A stretch of 64,000 nt of DNA from Miltoncostaea sp963770865 (lineage in GTDB: Bacteria; Actinomycetota; Thermoleophilia; Miltoncostaeales; Miltoncostaeaceae). Every line of letters starts with the position of its first letter. Positions within the stretch are counted from its first letter, which is position 1. The stretch spans positions 62,001-126,000 of the forward strand of contig CAVYRD010000013.1 of assembly GCA_963770865.1 (NCBI GenBank). Reading direction: 5' to 3'. The notes below the pieces were generated by a model. That model did not search any database. It was not told where the DNA came from and was given only the letters and a program-made list of their open reading frames with translations. Below are positions 18,875 to 27,134 of this stretch, in pieces. Position numbers and translations under genes: made by a program.

Positions 18875-19626
18875 TCCTGCGCCCCTTCCTCTACGAGCCG
18901 ACCGCCTGCGCGAGCTACCTCTTCGGCTGCACCGGCAAGGGACGCCTCGCGGTGGTCGACCCCCACGCCGAGCTGGTCAACGCCTACCTGGCCGAGGCCG
19001 AGCGGATCGGGGCGCCGATCGTCGCCGTGCTCGAGACGCACGTGCAGGCCGACCACCTCTCGGGCCTTCCCGCGCTCGTCGCGGCGACCGGCGCGCGGGC
19101 CTACCTGCCGGCCGGCGCGGGGGTCGCCTTCGACCATCACCCGCTCGCCGACGGCGAGCTCATCGACCTCGGCAACGTGGTGGTCACGGCCCTGATGACG
19201 CCCGGCCACGCTCCCGCCCACGCCGCGTACCTGGTCGCCGATCGGCGCCGCGGCACCGAGGAGCCCTGGCTGGCCTTCACCGGCGACGCGCTTCTCGTCG
19301 GCGACGTCGGCCGGCCGGACCTGCACGCCGAGGGCGACCCGGCCGCCATGGCGCGCGTCCTGCACGGCTCGCTCGAGCGGCTGATGGAGCTTCCCGACCA
19401 CGTGTCGGTCTACCCCAGCCACTTCGGCGGCTCGGTCTGCGGGCGCGCGCTGTCGGGCAACCCGTTCTCGACGATCGGCTTCGAGCGCCGCTACAACGAA
19501 GCCCTGGGGCACGCCGACGTCGAGGCCTTCACGGCGGCGCTCCTTCGAGACATCCCGCCCCCGCCGGAGGGACGGGCGGCGATCGTCGCCGCCAACCGCT
19601 CCGGAGGCGTCGCCGCCCGGGCATGA
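18871..19626 (+). CDS. Metallo-beta-lactamase fold protein, persulfide-dioxygenase/glyoxalase II-like
   Basis: 251 residues from ATG 18871, overlapping the upstream stop. The metal motif is ETHVQADHLSGLPAL: Gln stands in for the second His of HxHxDH, as in one known subfamily of these proteins. Further ligands lie in MTPGHAPAHAAYLV and FTGDALLVGDVGRPDL, then VYPSHFGGSVCG. Mononuclear-iron persulfide dioxygenases (ETHE1/Blh type) share this architecture and usually occur with rhodanese and ArsR genes, as here. The predicted reaction is oxidation of glutathione or low-molecular-weight thiol persulfide to sulfite. The enzyme is cytoplasmic. Confidence 0.82.
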   Translation: MILRPFLYEPTACASYLFGCTGKGRLAVVDPHAELVNAYLAEAERIGAPIVAVLETHVQADHLSGLPALVAATGARAYLPAGAGVAFDHHPLADGELIDLGNVVVTALMTPGHAPAHAAYLVADRRRGTEEPWLAFTGDALLVGDVGRPDLHAEGDPAAMARVLHGSLERLMELPDHVSVYPSHFGGSVCGRALSGNPFSTIGFERRYNEALGHADVEAFTAALLRDIPPPPEGRAAIVAANRSGGVAARA

Positions 19627-20894
19627 GCGGCCCGGTCCGGCTCGGCCTGCGCGAGAACGCGGGGCAGTTCGCCCTCCTGGTCGGCCTGAACGCCTTCGTC
19701 GGCGCCATGGTCGGCCTCGAGCGGAGCGTTCTGCCGCTGGTGGGCCAGGAGGACTTCGGCCTGGCTTCAAAGGCGGCGGTTCTCTCCTTCGTGGTCGCCT
19801 TCGGGGCCGCCAAGGCGCTCACCAACCTGGCCGCCGGCGGCCTCGCGAGCCGCGCGGGGCGCCGGCGCCTGCTCATCACCGGCTGGCTGGTCGCGCTACC
19901 CGTGCCTGCGCTGATCGCCCTCGCCCCGAGCTGGGGCTGGATCGTCGCCGCCAACCTATTCCTGGGCGTCAACCAGGGGCTCGCCTGGTCCATGACGGTC
20001 GTGATGAAGATCGACCTCGTCGGCCCGCGCCGGCGCGGCCTGGCGCTCGGGCTGAACGAGTCGGCGGGCTACCTCGGGGTGGCCGCCACGGCCCTCGTCA
20101 CGGGCGCGCTCGCGGCGAGCGTCGCCCCCCGGGGCATCGTCTGGGTCGGCGCGGCGATCATCGCCGTGGCCGGCCTCGCGATCTCGGTGCTCTTCGTGCG
20201 CGACACCGCCGCGCACGTCGCCCTGGAGCAGCGCGAGCACGGCGCCCCGACCCACCTGCCGCTGCGCCGCGCCTTCGCCGAGGCCACCGTGCGCTCCCCG
20301 GTGCTGCGCGCCTGCTCCCAGGCGGGCCTGGTCAACAACCTGAACGACGCGCTCGCATGGGGCCTGGTGCCGCTCTACCTCGCCGCCAACGGGGCGAGCG
20401 CCGGCCAGATCGGGGTCGTCGCCGCCCTCTACCCGGCCGTCTGGGGCGCGGGCCAGATCGCCACCGGCTGGCTCTCGGACCACGTCGGGCGAAAGCCGCT
20501 CATCGTGGCGGGCATGCTGGTGCAAGCCGCCGCCCTCGGCCTCTTGGCGGCCGGCGAAGGCGCCCTCGCGCCCGCGGTCCTCGCCGCGGTACTGCTCGGC
20601 GTCGGGACCGCGCTGGTCTATCCCACCCTGATCGCGGCCGTCTCGGACGCGGTGACGCCGAGCGAGCGTGCCCCGGTCGTCGGTGTCTACCGATTCTGGC
20701 GCGACTCCGGCTTCGTCATTGGCGCCCTCCTGGCCGGCCTGGTCGCCGACGCGCTCGGCAGCGCCCCGGCGATCGCCCTCGTGGCCGTGCTCACGGCGGC
20801 GAGCGGAGTCTGGGTGGCGGCCACCGCCTGGTCTCGCGAGCCGGCTCCCTCTGCGATCGCGGGGCTGGACGCAGCGAAGGGAACCACCGGGTAA
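19623..20894 (+). CDS. MFS transporter
   Basis: 423 residues from ATG 19623 (ATGA overlap). Twelve hydrophobic segments are visible, with the MFS loop 2-3 signature in GGLASRAGRRRLLITG and its counterpart in the second half, GWLSDHVGRKPLIVAG. A long cytoplasmic loop with charged residues (ALEQREHGAPTHLPLRRAF) separates the halves. It is the third gene of the ArsR-rhodanese operon, so export of a sulfur oxyanion or of the sensed toxicant is likely. Substrate prediction from sequence is not possible. Confidence 0.85.
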   Translation: MSGPVRLGLRENAGQFALLVGLNAFVGAMVGLERSVLPLVGQEDFGLASKAAVLSFVVAFGAAKALTNLAAGGLASRAGRRRLLITGWLVALPVPALIALAPSWGWIVAANLFLGVNQGLAWSMTVVMKIDLVGPRRRGLALGLNESAGYLGVAATALVTGALAASVAPRGIVWVGAAIIAVAGLAISVLFVRDTAAHVALEQREHGAPTHLPLRRAFAEATVRSPVLRACSQAGLVNNLNDALAWGLVPLYLAANGASAGQIGVVAALYPAVWGAGQIATGWLSDHVGRKPLIVAGMLVQAAALGLLAAGEGALAPAVLAAVLLGVGTALVYPTLIAAVSDAVTPSERAPVVGVYRFWRDSGFVIGALLAGLVADALGSAPAIALVAVLTAASGVWVAATAWSREPAPSAIAGLDAAKGTTG

Positions 20895-20915
20895 CGTTCG
20901 TACGTCCGTTAGGAT
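20892..20915 (+). promoter_or_regulatory. Operator/promoter of the CadC-like repressor gene
   Basis: TAACG (20892-20896) and CGTTA (20907-20911) form an inverted repeat with a 10-nt centre, overlapping TAGGAT (20910-20915), a good -10. Transcription would begin at about 20922, the GTG itself, so the message is probably leaderless. Confidence 0.55.
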
Positions 20916-20921
20916 GTTGCG

Positions 20922-21281
20922 GTGAGCGCGAACCGGGATGCCTGCGATCTGCTCTGCCTGGACCTGCCGAGGGCCGAGGCCGTCCGTGCCACGCTGCCCG
21001 CTGCGCACGAGCTGTCCGCCGCCTCCGAGCGGGCGAGGGCCCTCGCCGATCCGACGCGCCTGGCGGTGGCGGCCTGCCTGCGCGAGGGGGGCGAGCTCTG
21101 CGTCTGCGACCTGGCCTGGGTGACGGGGCGCTCGGACAAGCTCGTCTCGCACCACGCCCGCGCGCTCCGCGCCGCGGGCCTGGTCGCCTCACGGCGTGAG
21201 GGCAAGATGGTCCTCTACCGACTGACCGAGGCCGGCTCGACGCTCCTGGAGTCGGTCCTGCCCGCCGGAGTGCGCGCGTGA
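20922..21281 (+). CDS. ArsR/SmtB-family metal sensor, CadC/CmtR-like
   Basis: 119 residues from GTG 20922. The winged helix carries ELCVCDLAWVTGRSDKLVSHH, the ELCVCDL metal-binding box of Cd/Pb/Zn sensors, and an N-terminal Cys pair CDLLCLDL that can complete the thiolate site as in CadC. SHHARALRAAGLVASRREGK is the recognition helix and start of the wing. It ends with a 4-nt overlap into a CDF exporter gene. The expected circuit is metal-relieved repression of that exporter through the operator just upstream. Confidence 0.9.
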   Translation: MSANRDACDLLCLDLPRAEAVRATLPAAHELSAASERARALADPTRLAVAACLREGGELCVCDLAWVTGRSDKLVSHHARALRAAGLVASRREGKMVLYRLTEAGSTLLESVLPAGVRA

Positions 21282-21976
21282 GCACGCTCGCGCCCGCCCA
21301 GCCCCGCCCCGCCGAGCGCGAGCGCCTGCGACTCGCCGCGCGGGTACGGCTCCTTTCGTGGTTCAGCCTCGGCTACATGGCCCTGGAGGGCGGGATCGGC
21401 ATCCTCGCCGGCGTGATGGCCGGCTCGGTCGCGCTGGTCGGCTTCGGTCTCGACTCGGCGATCGAGGGGTTCGCATCGGCCATCATCATCTGGCGCTTCA
21501 CCGGCCACCGCGTCTTCTCCGAGGCCGCCGAGACCCGCGCGCAGAAGCTGGTGGCGGTCCAGTTCTTCCTCCTGGCGCCCTACGTGGGCTACGAGTCGGT
21601 GAAGGCGCTCGCCCTCGGCGAGCGGCCCGACACGAGCGTCCTCGGCGTCGCGCTCGCCGCCTCGAGCCTCGTCGTCATGCCCTACCTCGGGATCGCCAAG
21701 CAGCGCCTGGCCGAGCGCCTGGGCTCGGCGGCCACAAAGGGTGAGGGCCGCCAGAACATGCTCTGCGCCTATCTGTCGGCGGCCCTTCTGGTCGGGCTGC
21801 TCGGCAACATGGCCTTCGGGGCGTGGTGGCTCGACCCGGTGGTCGGCCTCCTGATCGCCGCCGTCGCGGTGAAGGAGGGACTCGAGGCCTGGCGGGGCGA
21901 GGGGTGCTGCGTGAGCGACCCGCTCGCCGGTGTCGCCGAGCCCGCCGGCTGCGCGGACGGCTGCTGCGAGCACTGA
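21278..21976 (+). CDS. Cation diffusion facilitator-like metal exporter
   Basis: 232 residues from GTG 21278, coupled to the repressor gene. Six hydrophobic segments are present. FGLDSAIEGFASAIIIWRF has the CDF Asp in transmembrane helix 2 and AWWLDPVVGLLIAAVAVKEG the matching Asp in helix 5. The C-terminus is Cys-rich instead of the usual long cytoplasmic domain: GEGCCVSD and GCADGCCEH. Such a tail would suit thiophilic ions (Cd, Pb, Zn). The paired repressor with a CVC metal site supports this. Confidence 0.85.
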   Translation: MSTLAPAQPRPAERERLRLAARVRLLSWFSLGYMALEGGIGILAGVMAGSVALVGFGLDSAIEGFASAIIIWRFTGHRVFSEAAETRAQKLVAVQFFLLAPYVGYESVKALALGERPDTSVLGVALAASSLVVMPYLGIAKQRLAERLGSAATKGEGRQNMLCAYLSAALLVGLLGNMAFGAWWLDPVVGLLIAAVAVKEGLEAWRGEGCCVSDPLAGVAEPAGCADGCCEH

Positions 21977-21983
21977 TGGTTCT

Positions 21984-22003
21984 CCGCCCCCCCGGGGGGG
22001 CGG
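21984..22003. terminator. GC-only perfect palindrome after the exporter gene
   Basis: CCGCCCCCCC is followed directly by GGGGGGGCGG, a 20-bp perfect inverted repeat starting 8 nt after the exporter stop. It could stop transcription, or it could mark the edge of the recombinase remnant that begins beside it. Confidence 0.4.
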
Positions 22004-22029
22004 AATCGCTCCTCGGGGCCCGGGGCTGC

Positions 22030-22203
22030 CATCCTCTTCTTGAAGGGGGCGTCCGGAGGCCGGTGCCCGTGCAGCACAGCCTGGACTTGCTCGAACAGCT
22101 CCTCAGAGACCAGCGCCCCGTGGCGACCCGGGTGCGGCGTGCCTATGAAGACCACCACGCCGGTGTAGTAGGCGTTTCCGAGCATGTCGGGCGTACGGAC
22201 AAA
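22030..22203 (-). pseudogene. Large serine recombinase remnant
   Basis: The minus strand reads MLGNAYYTGVVVFIGTP, then HGALVSEELFEQVQAVLHGH. This matches the recombinase domain of large serine integrases (L-x-N-x-x-Y-x-G, then H-x-x-L-V-x-x-E-x-F-x-x-V-Q). The catalytic resolvase domain and the zinc/coiled-coil part are absent. It is a scrap about 55 residues long. Confidence 0.65.
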
Positions 22204-22407
22204 GGGAGTCCGGCAGCTCGTCCGGGTTGGGGCTGGACCCTTATCCCCCAACACGCTTGGGGGCACGTTGGGGGGCACTGAGACCATCGCCTGGCTCGAC
22301 GGACAGCCGGTAGCTGCGGCACCACCCTGGTGCTGGCCATGCCGGCTCGCGCCCGGCGGCACGCTCGCGCAGGCGCGCCGCGTCGATCCGGGAGCGCGAG
22401 GGGACGC

Positions 22408-23223
22408 TCATGCCCGGCGCGCCGCGTCGAGGACGGGCAGCAGGTCGCCGAGCAGCGCCGGCGCGCAGGCGATCGTCGATTCCGACCGAAGGTCGTGCTC
22501 GGAGCCGTCGAGGTCGCACACGATCCCGCCGGCCTCGCGGACGAGCAGCACCCCGCCGCAGACGTCCCAGGGCTGGTTGGACAGCATGATCGCCGCGTCG
22601 AACCGCCCGTTCGCCGTCCAGGCGAGGTCGAGCGCCTCGGACCCGAGGACCCGCACCCGCAGGCAGGTGCGCGCCAGGGTGGCCATCAGGCGCACGTGCA
22701 GCGGGTTCTCCACCGGAGCGTCCCGGCCGACGGAGAAGTCGGCGAAGCCGATCACGGCGTCGCGCAGAGGGCGGGAGGCGACGGCGAGCGGCTGCCCGTT
22801 GAGAAAGGCCCCGACGCCCTCCGCCGCGACGTACCGCTCGCCGAGCAGGGGCAGGTCGACGACCGCCAGGCGGGGCAGGCCCCCGATGACGAGCGCCAGG
22901 GATATGCCGCACAGCGGGCTGTCGCGGGCGAAGTTGACCGTGCCGTCGATCGGATCGAGCACCCAGATCGGCCCGGAGTCCGCCGAGGGGCCGCCGGTCT
23001 CCTCGCCGAGGAAGGGGATGCCCGGAGCGGCCTCGGCCAGCACTCGCCGGATCGCCTGCTCGACCTCGACGTCGATCGCCGTGGCGAAGTCGCGGTCTCC
23101 CTTCGCGACCAGCGTCCCGAGGTGCCCGCGGCCGCGCACGAGGCGTCGCGCGCCCTCGTCCACCGCCCGCTCGGCCACCAGGAGGGCGGTCGGACGGAGC
23201 GCTCCACCGTTCCCGCGGGTCAC
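22408..23223 (-). CDS. Inositol monophosphatase family phosphatase
   Basis: 271 residues from GTG 23223. All three family motifs are present: FLGEETGG (metal Glu), WVLDPIDGTVNFARD (DPIDGT metal and catalytic site) and SNQPWDVCGGVLLVREAGG (the WDxxAG-like region, here WDVCGG). Substrates in the family include inositol phosphate, fructose-1,6-bisphosphate and nucleotide phosphates. It overlaps the upstream PfkB kinase gene by 4 nt, so kinase and phosphatase are co-expressed, presumably on a related sugar phosphate. Confidence 0.85.
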   Translation of the reverse strand: MTRGNGGALRPTALLVAERAVDEGARRLVRGRGHLGTLVAKGDRDFATAIDVEVEQAIRRVLAEAAPGIPFLGEETGGPSADSGPIWVLDPIDGTVNFARDSPLCGISLALVIGGLPRLAVVDLPLLGERYVAAEGVGAFLNGQPLAVASRPLRDAVIGFADFSVGRDAPVENPLHVRLMATLARTCLRVRVLGSEALDLAWTANGRFDAAIMLSNQPWDVCGGVLLVREAGGIVCDLDGSEHDLRSESTIACAPALLGDLLPVLDAARRA

Positions 23224-24167
23224 CGCGCCCCCTCGAGCTCGACGAGCCGCACGGCGTCCGCGAGCCGCTGGATCTGTTCCCGGTCGCCGGTTCCGAGCCC
23301 GTGGCGCGTGACGTTCAGCGCGCCCGCCGCGGCGCCGAACCGTAGCGCGTCGTCCAGCGGGCGCCCCTCGGCCAGGGCCACCGCGAGCGCGGCGACCATC
23401 GAGTCGCCCGCACCGCTGGGGTCTGCCGCCGTGAGCGTCAGGCCGCCGAGCTCGAGAAGGCGCCCGCCGGTGAGCACGAGCGCGGGCTCCGCGGCGCGGG
23501 AGGCGACGACCGTCTTCGCGCCGCGCTCCTGCAGGGAGGCCAGCGCGGCGATCAGGCTCGGCGGGTCGTCGTCGTCCGCCCAGCCGCCGTTCACGAGCTC
23601 GACCGCGCTCAGCTTCAACACGTCGACTCCCCCCTCCAGCGCGGCGAGGAGCGTCGGCGCCACGAGGTCGGCGACGATCACGACCCCCCTGCTGCGCAGG
23701 TCGGCGGCCAGGCGGCGGTAGAGGTCCGGCTCGATCACCCGGGCGTGCTGCGGCCCGGTGAGGCACATCACGCCGCAGTCCATCCCGCGGGTGAGGGCGA
23801 TGCCGTAGAGGTCGTCCATCTCGTGCCGGTGCAGGCGCGGGGCGGGCACCTCGGCGACGACCACGCGGTGGCCGCTGCGCCGGTCGTGCACGTACGACCC
23901 GTTGGACCGGTGGCCGGGCGCGGCGAGCACCTCGACGCCCGGCGTCGCGAGGAGGGCCGACAGCAGTTGCCCGGACTCCCCGCCCAGCACGGTGCAGAGT
24001 CGGACCTCGGCGCCGAGGGCCCCGGCGAGCCGCGCGACCCACACGCCCTGGCCTCCCGCATGGAAGTGCACCTCCGGCCACACGTCGCCGGCCTCGATCG
24101 TCACCGTGACCAGCGGCGACGGGGCGAAGACAGCCACCTTGGGCCGGGGCCCCGACGGCGGAGACAT
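23220..24167 (-). CDS. PfkB-family carbohydrate kinase
   Basis: 315 residues from ATG 24167. It opens KVAVFAPSPLVTVTIEAGDV; HFHAGGQGVWVARLAGALGA is the GG substrate motif of PfkB kinases, close to 1-phosphofructokinase/tagatose-6-phosphate kinase types. The ATP and catalytic site is LTAADPSGAGDSMVAALAVA, with the base Asp in GAGDS. It is followed without a gap by the monophosphatase gene. The two are hemmed in by recombinase scraps on both sides and may have been carried in together. Confidence 0.85.
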   Translation of the reverse strand: MSPPSGPRPKVAVFAPSPLVTVTIEAGDVWPEVHFHAGGQGVWVARLAGALGAEVRLCTVLGGESGQLLSALLATPGVEVLAAPGHRSNGSYVHDRRSGHRVVVAEVPAPRLHRHEMDDLYGIALTRGMDCGVMCLTGPQHARVIEPDLYRRLAADLRSRGVVIVADLVAPTLLAALEGGVDVLKLSAVELVNGGWADDDDPPSLIAALASLQERGAKTVVASRAAEPALVLTGGRLLELGGLTLTAADPSGAGDSMVAALAVALAEGRPLDDALRFGAAAGALNVTRHGLGTGDREQIQRLADAVRLVELEGAR

Positions 24168-24374
24168 GGCGAAGCTCCTGGACGGATGCGTGACACGAGG
24201 CTCCCGCCCGCCGCCCGGCGGCGCATCGGCAGCCTCCACGGATGAGCGCGCGGGAAACCCGTCATCGTCCGCCGGCGCCACGACGCGTCGATCGCCCCAG
24301 CCCCCGCCCCTAGGATCGGCCCGGCAATGCGACCGATCCTCGTCGACGCGAGGGTCCGCCGGAGGAGGGTCGGG

Positions 24375-24500
24375 ATGCCCAGCTCACGGATCGCCGCGCT
24401 GGCCGTCGCGGCGGCCGCGGCCGGAGCGATGGCCGCGTCGGCCGCGTCGGCGCAGCCCGTGAAGCCGCACCTGGTGCCGCTGATGCCGACGACGCCGCAG
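24375..24500 (+). pseudogene. 5' fragment of a secreted protein gene
   Basis: ATG 24375 follows GGAGGAGG and begins MPSSRIAALAVAAAAAGAMA, a clear signal peptide with cleavage after ASAASA, then QPVKPHLVPLMPTTPQ. The frame then enters integrase sequence at about 24500, so the mature protein is lost. The product is unknown. Confidence 0.5.
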
Positions 24501-24501
24501 C

Positions 24502-25000
24502 TACGAGGGGCCGACCAAGGGCCGCCGATCGAGGACCGTCCCGATCTCCGCGACGTTCACCGCCGCGCTCGACGCCTGGTTCGAAGAATCCGTCACGCGC
24601 GGCGGCGCCGACGCCAAGGGGTTCGTCTGGCCCGGCAACGACGGCGGGATGATGGAGCAGCACACGCCGACGCAGACCTGCACGCGCGCGATGCTCCGCG
24701 CCGGGCTGGTGGACGCCGGAGGGAAGGGGCTGGTCACCCTGCACGGCCTCCGGCACACCTTCGCCTCCCTCCTGCTCATGAGAGGCGTGCCGCTGATCAA
24801 GGTGTCGCGCCTCCTTGGGCACGCGGACATGAACATCACGGCCCGCGTCTACGCGCACCTGACTGACGACGCCGACCTCGATGTGGCAGGGGCGGCCTTC
24901 GAGGACATCTTCAACGGCCCCGGCACGTTGGGGGACGTGTTGGGGGACGCCACGCTCACGGCGGGAACGCCCGCAACGACGGGCATCCCTGCCTTAAGAG
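24502..25000 (+). pseudogene. Tyrosine recombinase (phage-type integrase), C-terminal fragment
   Basis: Reading from YEGPTKGRRSRTVPISATF, the fragment enters the catalytic domain after its first Arg box. It keeps GLVTLHGLRHTFASLLLMRG (H-x-x-R box) and LLGHADMNITARVYAHLTDD (His and nucleophile Tyr). It ends in a typical integrase tail, about GTLGDVLGDATLTAG. The N-terminal arm-binding and core-binding domains and the first catalytic Arg are missing, so it cannot be active. It may be the last trace of the enzyme that used the tRNA-Ser sites. Confidence 0.8.
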
Positions 25001-25101
25001 CCTATTTCAGAATGGGCGGCGGCGGCCTGTCGCGATGGTTCGCAGCGGGCAGACGGCCCGGCGGCGGGCCGGCAACGCGAGGGCTCTCCGGCCCCGGGGG
25101 C

Positions 25102-25662
25102 TCAGGCCGTGGTGTCCACCCCGATGGATGCGAAGGACGACTGGACCTCGCTCGGCGCCGTGCGGAGCTTCTGGATCAGGCTCGCGAAGTCGGTGCCCGA
25201 GGACCCGTCCCCCGATGCCCCGTCAACGTCACCGTCGCCGTCGGGGTCCTGCGAGGAGCCGAGGGCCGCCAGGGCCTGACCCGCGGCGTCGGCGCTGCTG
25301 GCCGCGGCCGCACCGCTCACGCCACCGGCCCCGCCATGGTGGTGGTGGTGGCCCCCGCCCTTGCGGTCGATGATCCTGTTCGCCATCTGCGCGGGATCGA
25401 ACTGGGCCGCGCCCGCAGGGGCGTTCTGACCGATCGCCGTGGCGACGCTGTTGAGGAGGTCGGTCCGCGAGATGCCCTTCGCGGTCGCCAGATCGGCGAG
25501 CGATGCGCCGCCCTTGAGGGCCGTCGTCAGATCGCTCGCGCTCATCCCCAGCGTCTGCGCCGCCGCTTGCTCGACCTTCTGGCGCATGGCGTCGCGGCCC
25601 TGGCCGCCCCAACCGGTGGCCGCCACCTGCGACGACTGTGCGATGCCCGAGATCGCGCTCAT
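25102..25662 (-). CDS. Hypothetical protein with His-rich linker
   Basis: 186 residues from ATG 25662, with GGAGGAA upstream. The N-terminus is Ser/Gln/Gly-rich; a short helical unit ASDLTTALKGGASLADLATA is followed by KGISRTDLLNSVATAIGQ, a pattern seen in repeat-type actinobacterial proteins where an ALKxGxSLADLA unit recurs. Next comes GGGHHHHHGG, then an Asp/Gly-rich stretch (DPDGDGDVDGASGDG) resembling calcium-binding loops. There is no signal peptide or membrane segment. The function is unknown. Confidence 0.65.
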   Translation of the reverse strand: MSAISGIAQSSQVAATGWGGQGRDAMRQKVEQAAAQTLGMSASDLTTALKGGASLADLATAKGISRTDLLNSVATAIGQNAPAGAAQFDPAQMANRIIDRKGGGHHHHHGGAGGVSGAAAASSADAAGQALAALGSSQDPDGDGDVDGASGDGSSGTDFASLIQKLRTAPSEVQSSFASIGVDTTA

Positions 25663-25735
25663 CGTTCCTCCCGTGGTCCGGTTTCCCTCTCGTCTATCGG
25701 TCGCGACGTGGCCCAGGAGAGGTCGGGGAGGCGAT

Positions 25736-25942
25736 TCACAGGACATTCTTAGACACCGGCTCCTGGAGCCGTGCGACCAGGGCCGCCGGGTCCTTTTCCC
25801 CGTGCGCCAGCAGCTCGAGAATGAGCTGCGCCCCCTCCAGGCGATGCAGCGTCGCCGGAAGGGCATACACCTGGCCACCGCGGATGGTCTTGATGAGGGC
25901 GGCGGTGGTCTTCGCCGCCCGATCCAGCTCGGCCCGGGTCAT
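25736..25942 (-). CDS. Small hypothetical protein
   Basis: 68 residues from ATG 25942: ELDRAAKTTAALIKTIRGGQ followed by LHRLEGAQLILELLAHGEKD. It is helical, basic and without cysteines. Composition is protein-like and it lies tandem with the gene at 25102, 73 nt upstream of that start. No family is recognised. Confidence 0.45.
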   Translation of the reverse strand: MTRAELDRAAKTTAALIKTIRGGQVYALPATLHRLEGAQLILELLAHGEKDPAALVARLQEPVSKNVL

Positions 25943-26139
25943 CGGGGGGCTGAGACGAGACGGGCGCCGGCCGGGTCCGTCGCAGCCCGGCCATCCCGGG
26001 TGGAGCGAGGCTGCCCTGGCCGAGGTCTGGGACCCTCCAACGAGGCTGGGGGCACCTCCGCACCGGGGGAAGACGGCGATGATCTACCCCCGGTTCGGTG
26101 GAGTCGGGTTTCTAGAGTCCTTCCGCAGCAAGGAGGATT

Positions 26140-26570
26140 CAGATACCCCGCAGGTGCCCGCCCGAGATTCGCCGCCAAGTCGTCGAGCTCGCCCGCTCGG
26201 GCACGAAGGTCACGCAGTTGGTCGCGACCTTCGGGATGAGCGAGGCCACGATCTACAACTGGTTGCGCCAGGAGCGCATCGACCGCGGCGAAGTTGCGGG
26301 CACGAGCACCGACATCGCGCTCGATCTGGCGGCCGCCCGCCGGCGCATCCGGCCGCTGATCTGGTGGAGCGGGTCTTCGTCGCCGAGCGACAGAACGCCC
26401 TCTGGATGGCCGACCTCACCGATGTCCGCACCTGGCCGGCTGGCTCCATGTCGCGGTGGTCGCCGACGCCTGCAGCCGCACGTGGTCGGCTGGTCGATGC
26501 GCGAGGACCTGTTGGTGCTCAGAGCTCGTTGTCGATGCGATCCAGATGGCCGGGTGCTGGCAGGGCGAAA
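26140..26570 (+). pseudogene. IS3-family transposase remnant
   Basis: The first part matches an OrfA helix-turn-helix: RRQVVELARSGTKVTQLVAT then FGMSEATIYNWLRQERIDRG. After a deletion comes OrfB sequence, ERVFVAERQNALWMADLTDV and GWLHVAVVADACSRTW, the region around the first catalytic Asp of the IS3 integrase core, spread over two frames. The DDE core is incomplete and no terminal repeats are seen. Confidence 0.75.
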
Positions 26571-26669
26571 GCAGCCGGCCGAAGTCGATCTGGCCGCCCC
26601 CGGCCCGTTGGCGCTCGCCCGCATCGACGGGGCGGCGCCCTACGACGAGCTCGCGCGAACCTCCGTGAC

Positions 26670-26740
26670 CGTGCCGGCGACGTCAACGGCGACGGTGTGG
26701 CGGACATCCTGGTCGGCGCCCCCGGGGGCGGACAACAACG
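26670..26740 (+). pseudogene. FG-GAP repeat fragment
   Basis: GDVNGDGVADILVGAPGGGQ is one complete FG-GAP/integrin-alpha-type repeat with the calcium-binding DVNGDG loop. It is flanked by unrelated sequence and was presumably torn from a large secreted repeat protein. Confidence 0.55.
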
Positions 26741-26851
26741 CCCGGATGGCCTCCGGCTCGAGGATCATTGCCTCGCCTCGACGCCCACAACGGGTCGGAC
26801 GTAATGGCGGTCCGCTCACCGCAATTGACCCGACCGATCACCGTGGAGGAT

Positions 26852-26867
26852 GCTTACTTCGGTAAGC
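26852..26867 (+). promoter_or_regulatory. UUCG-tetraloop hairpin in a leader
   Basis: GCTTAC-TTCG-GTAAGC forms a perfect 6-bp stem with an extra-stable UUCG loop, ending 24 nt before the ATG at 26892. Confidence 0.45.
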
Positions 26868-26891
26868 AATCGCACAGAGGGGCGGGACCCG

Positions 26892-27134
26892 ATGAACGAT
26901 TCCACCAACGCCCAAGCCCTCGCAGACGCCCTCAACGCCTATGACGGGGAACACGAGTGGCAGGACGTCGTCATCCACTGGCCGACCATCGACCAGGAGG
27001 CGACTGAGAACGCCTCCGACGACTTCACCCTCTTCATCCTCACCGACGGCTCCACGGTCGAGTGGGATGACCCGTCAGAGTCCTGGTTCACCGGAGCGCG
27101 CCCCGTGCAGTCGCGCGACGAGGGCATTCGCTGA
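26892..27134 (+). CDS. Small acidic hypothetical protein
   Basis: 80 residues from ATG 26892; an in-frame ATG at 26850 would add 14 residues but would put the UUCG hairpin inside the gene. The protein is acidic and Trp-rich: EHEWQDVVIHWPTIDQEA and WDDPSESWFTGARP. It abuts the HTH gene with no gap (stop 27134, ATG 27135), indicating a two-gene operon of the toxin-antitoxin or mobile-element regulator kind. The function is unknown. Confidence 0.55.
   Translation: MNDSTNAQALADALNAYDGEHEWQDVVIHWPTIDQEATENASDDFTLFILTDGSTVEWDDPSESWFTGARPVQSRDEGIR

Noticed and set aside
25340..25356. Five-His run as an engineered tag
   Set aside because: It lies within a natural Gly/His linker of a 186-residue protein, with no vector sequence around it.
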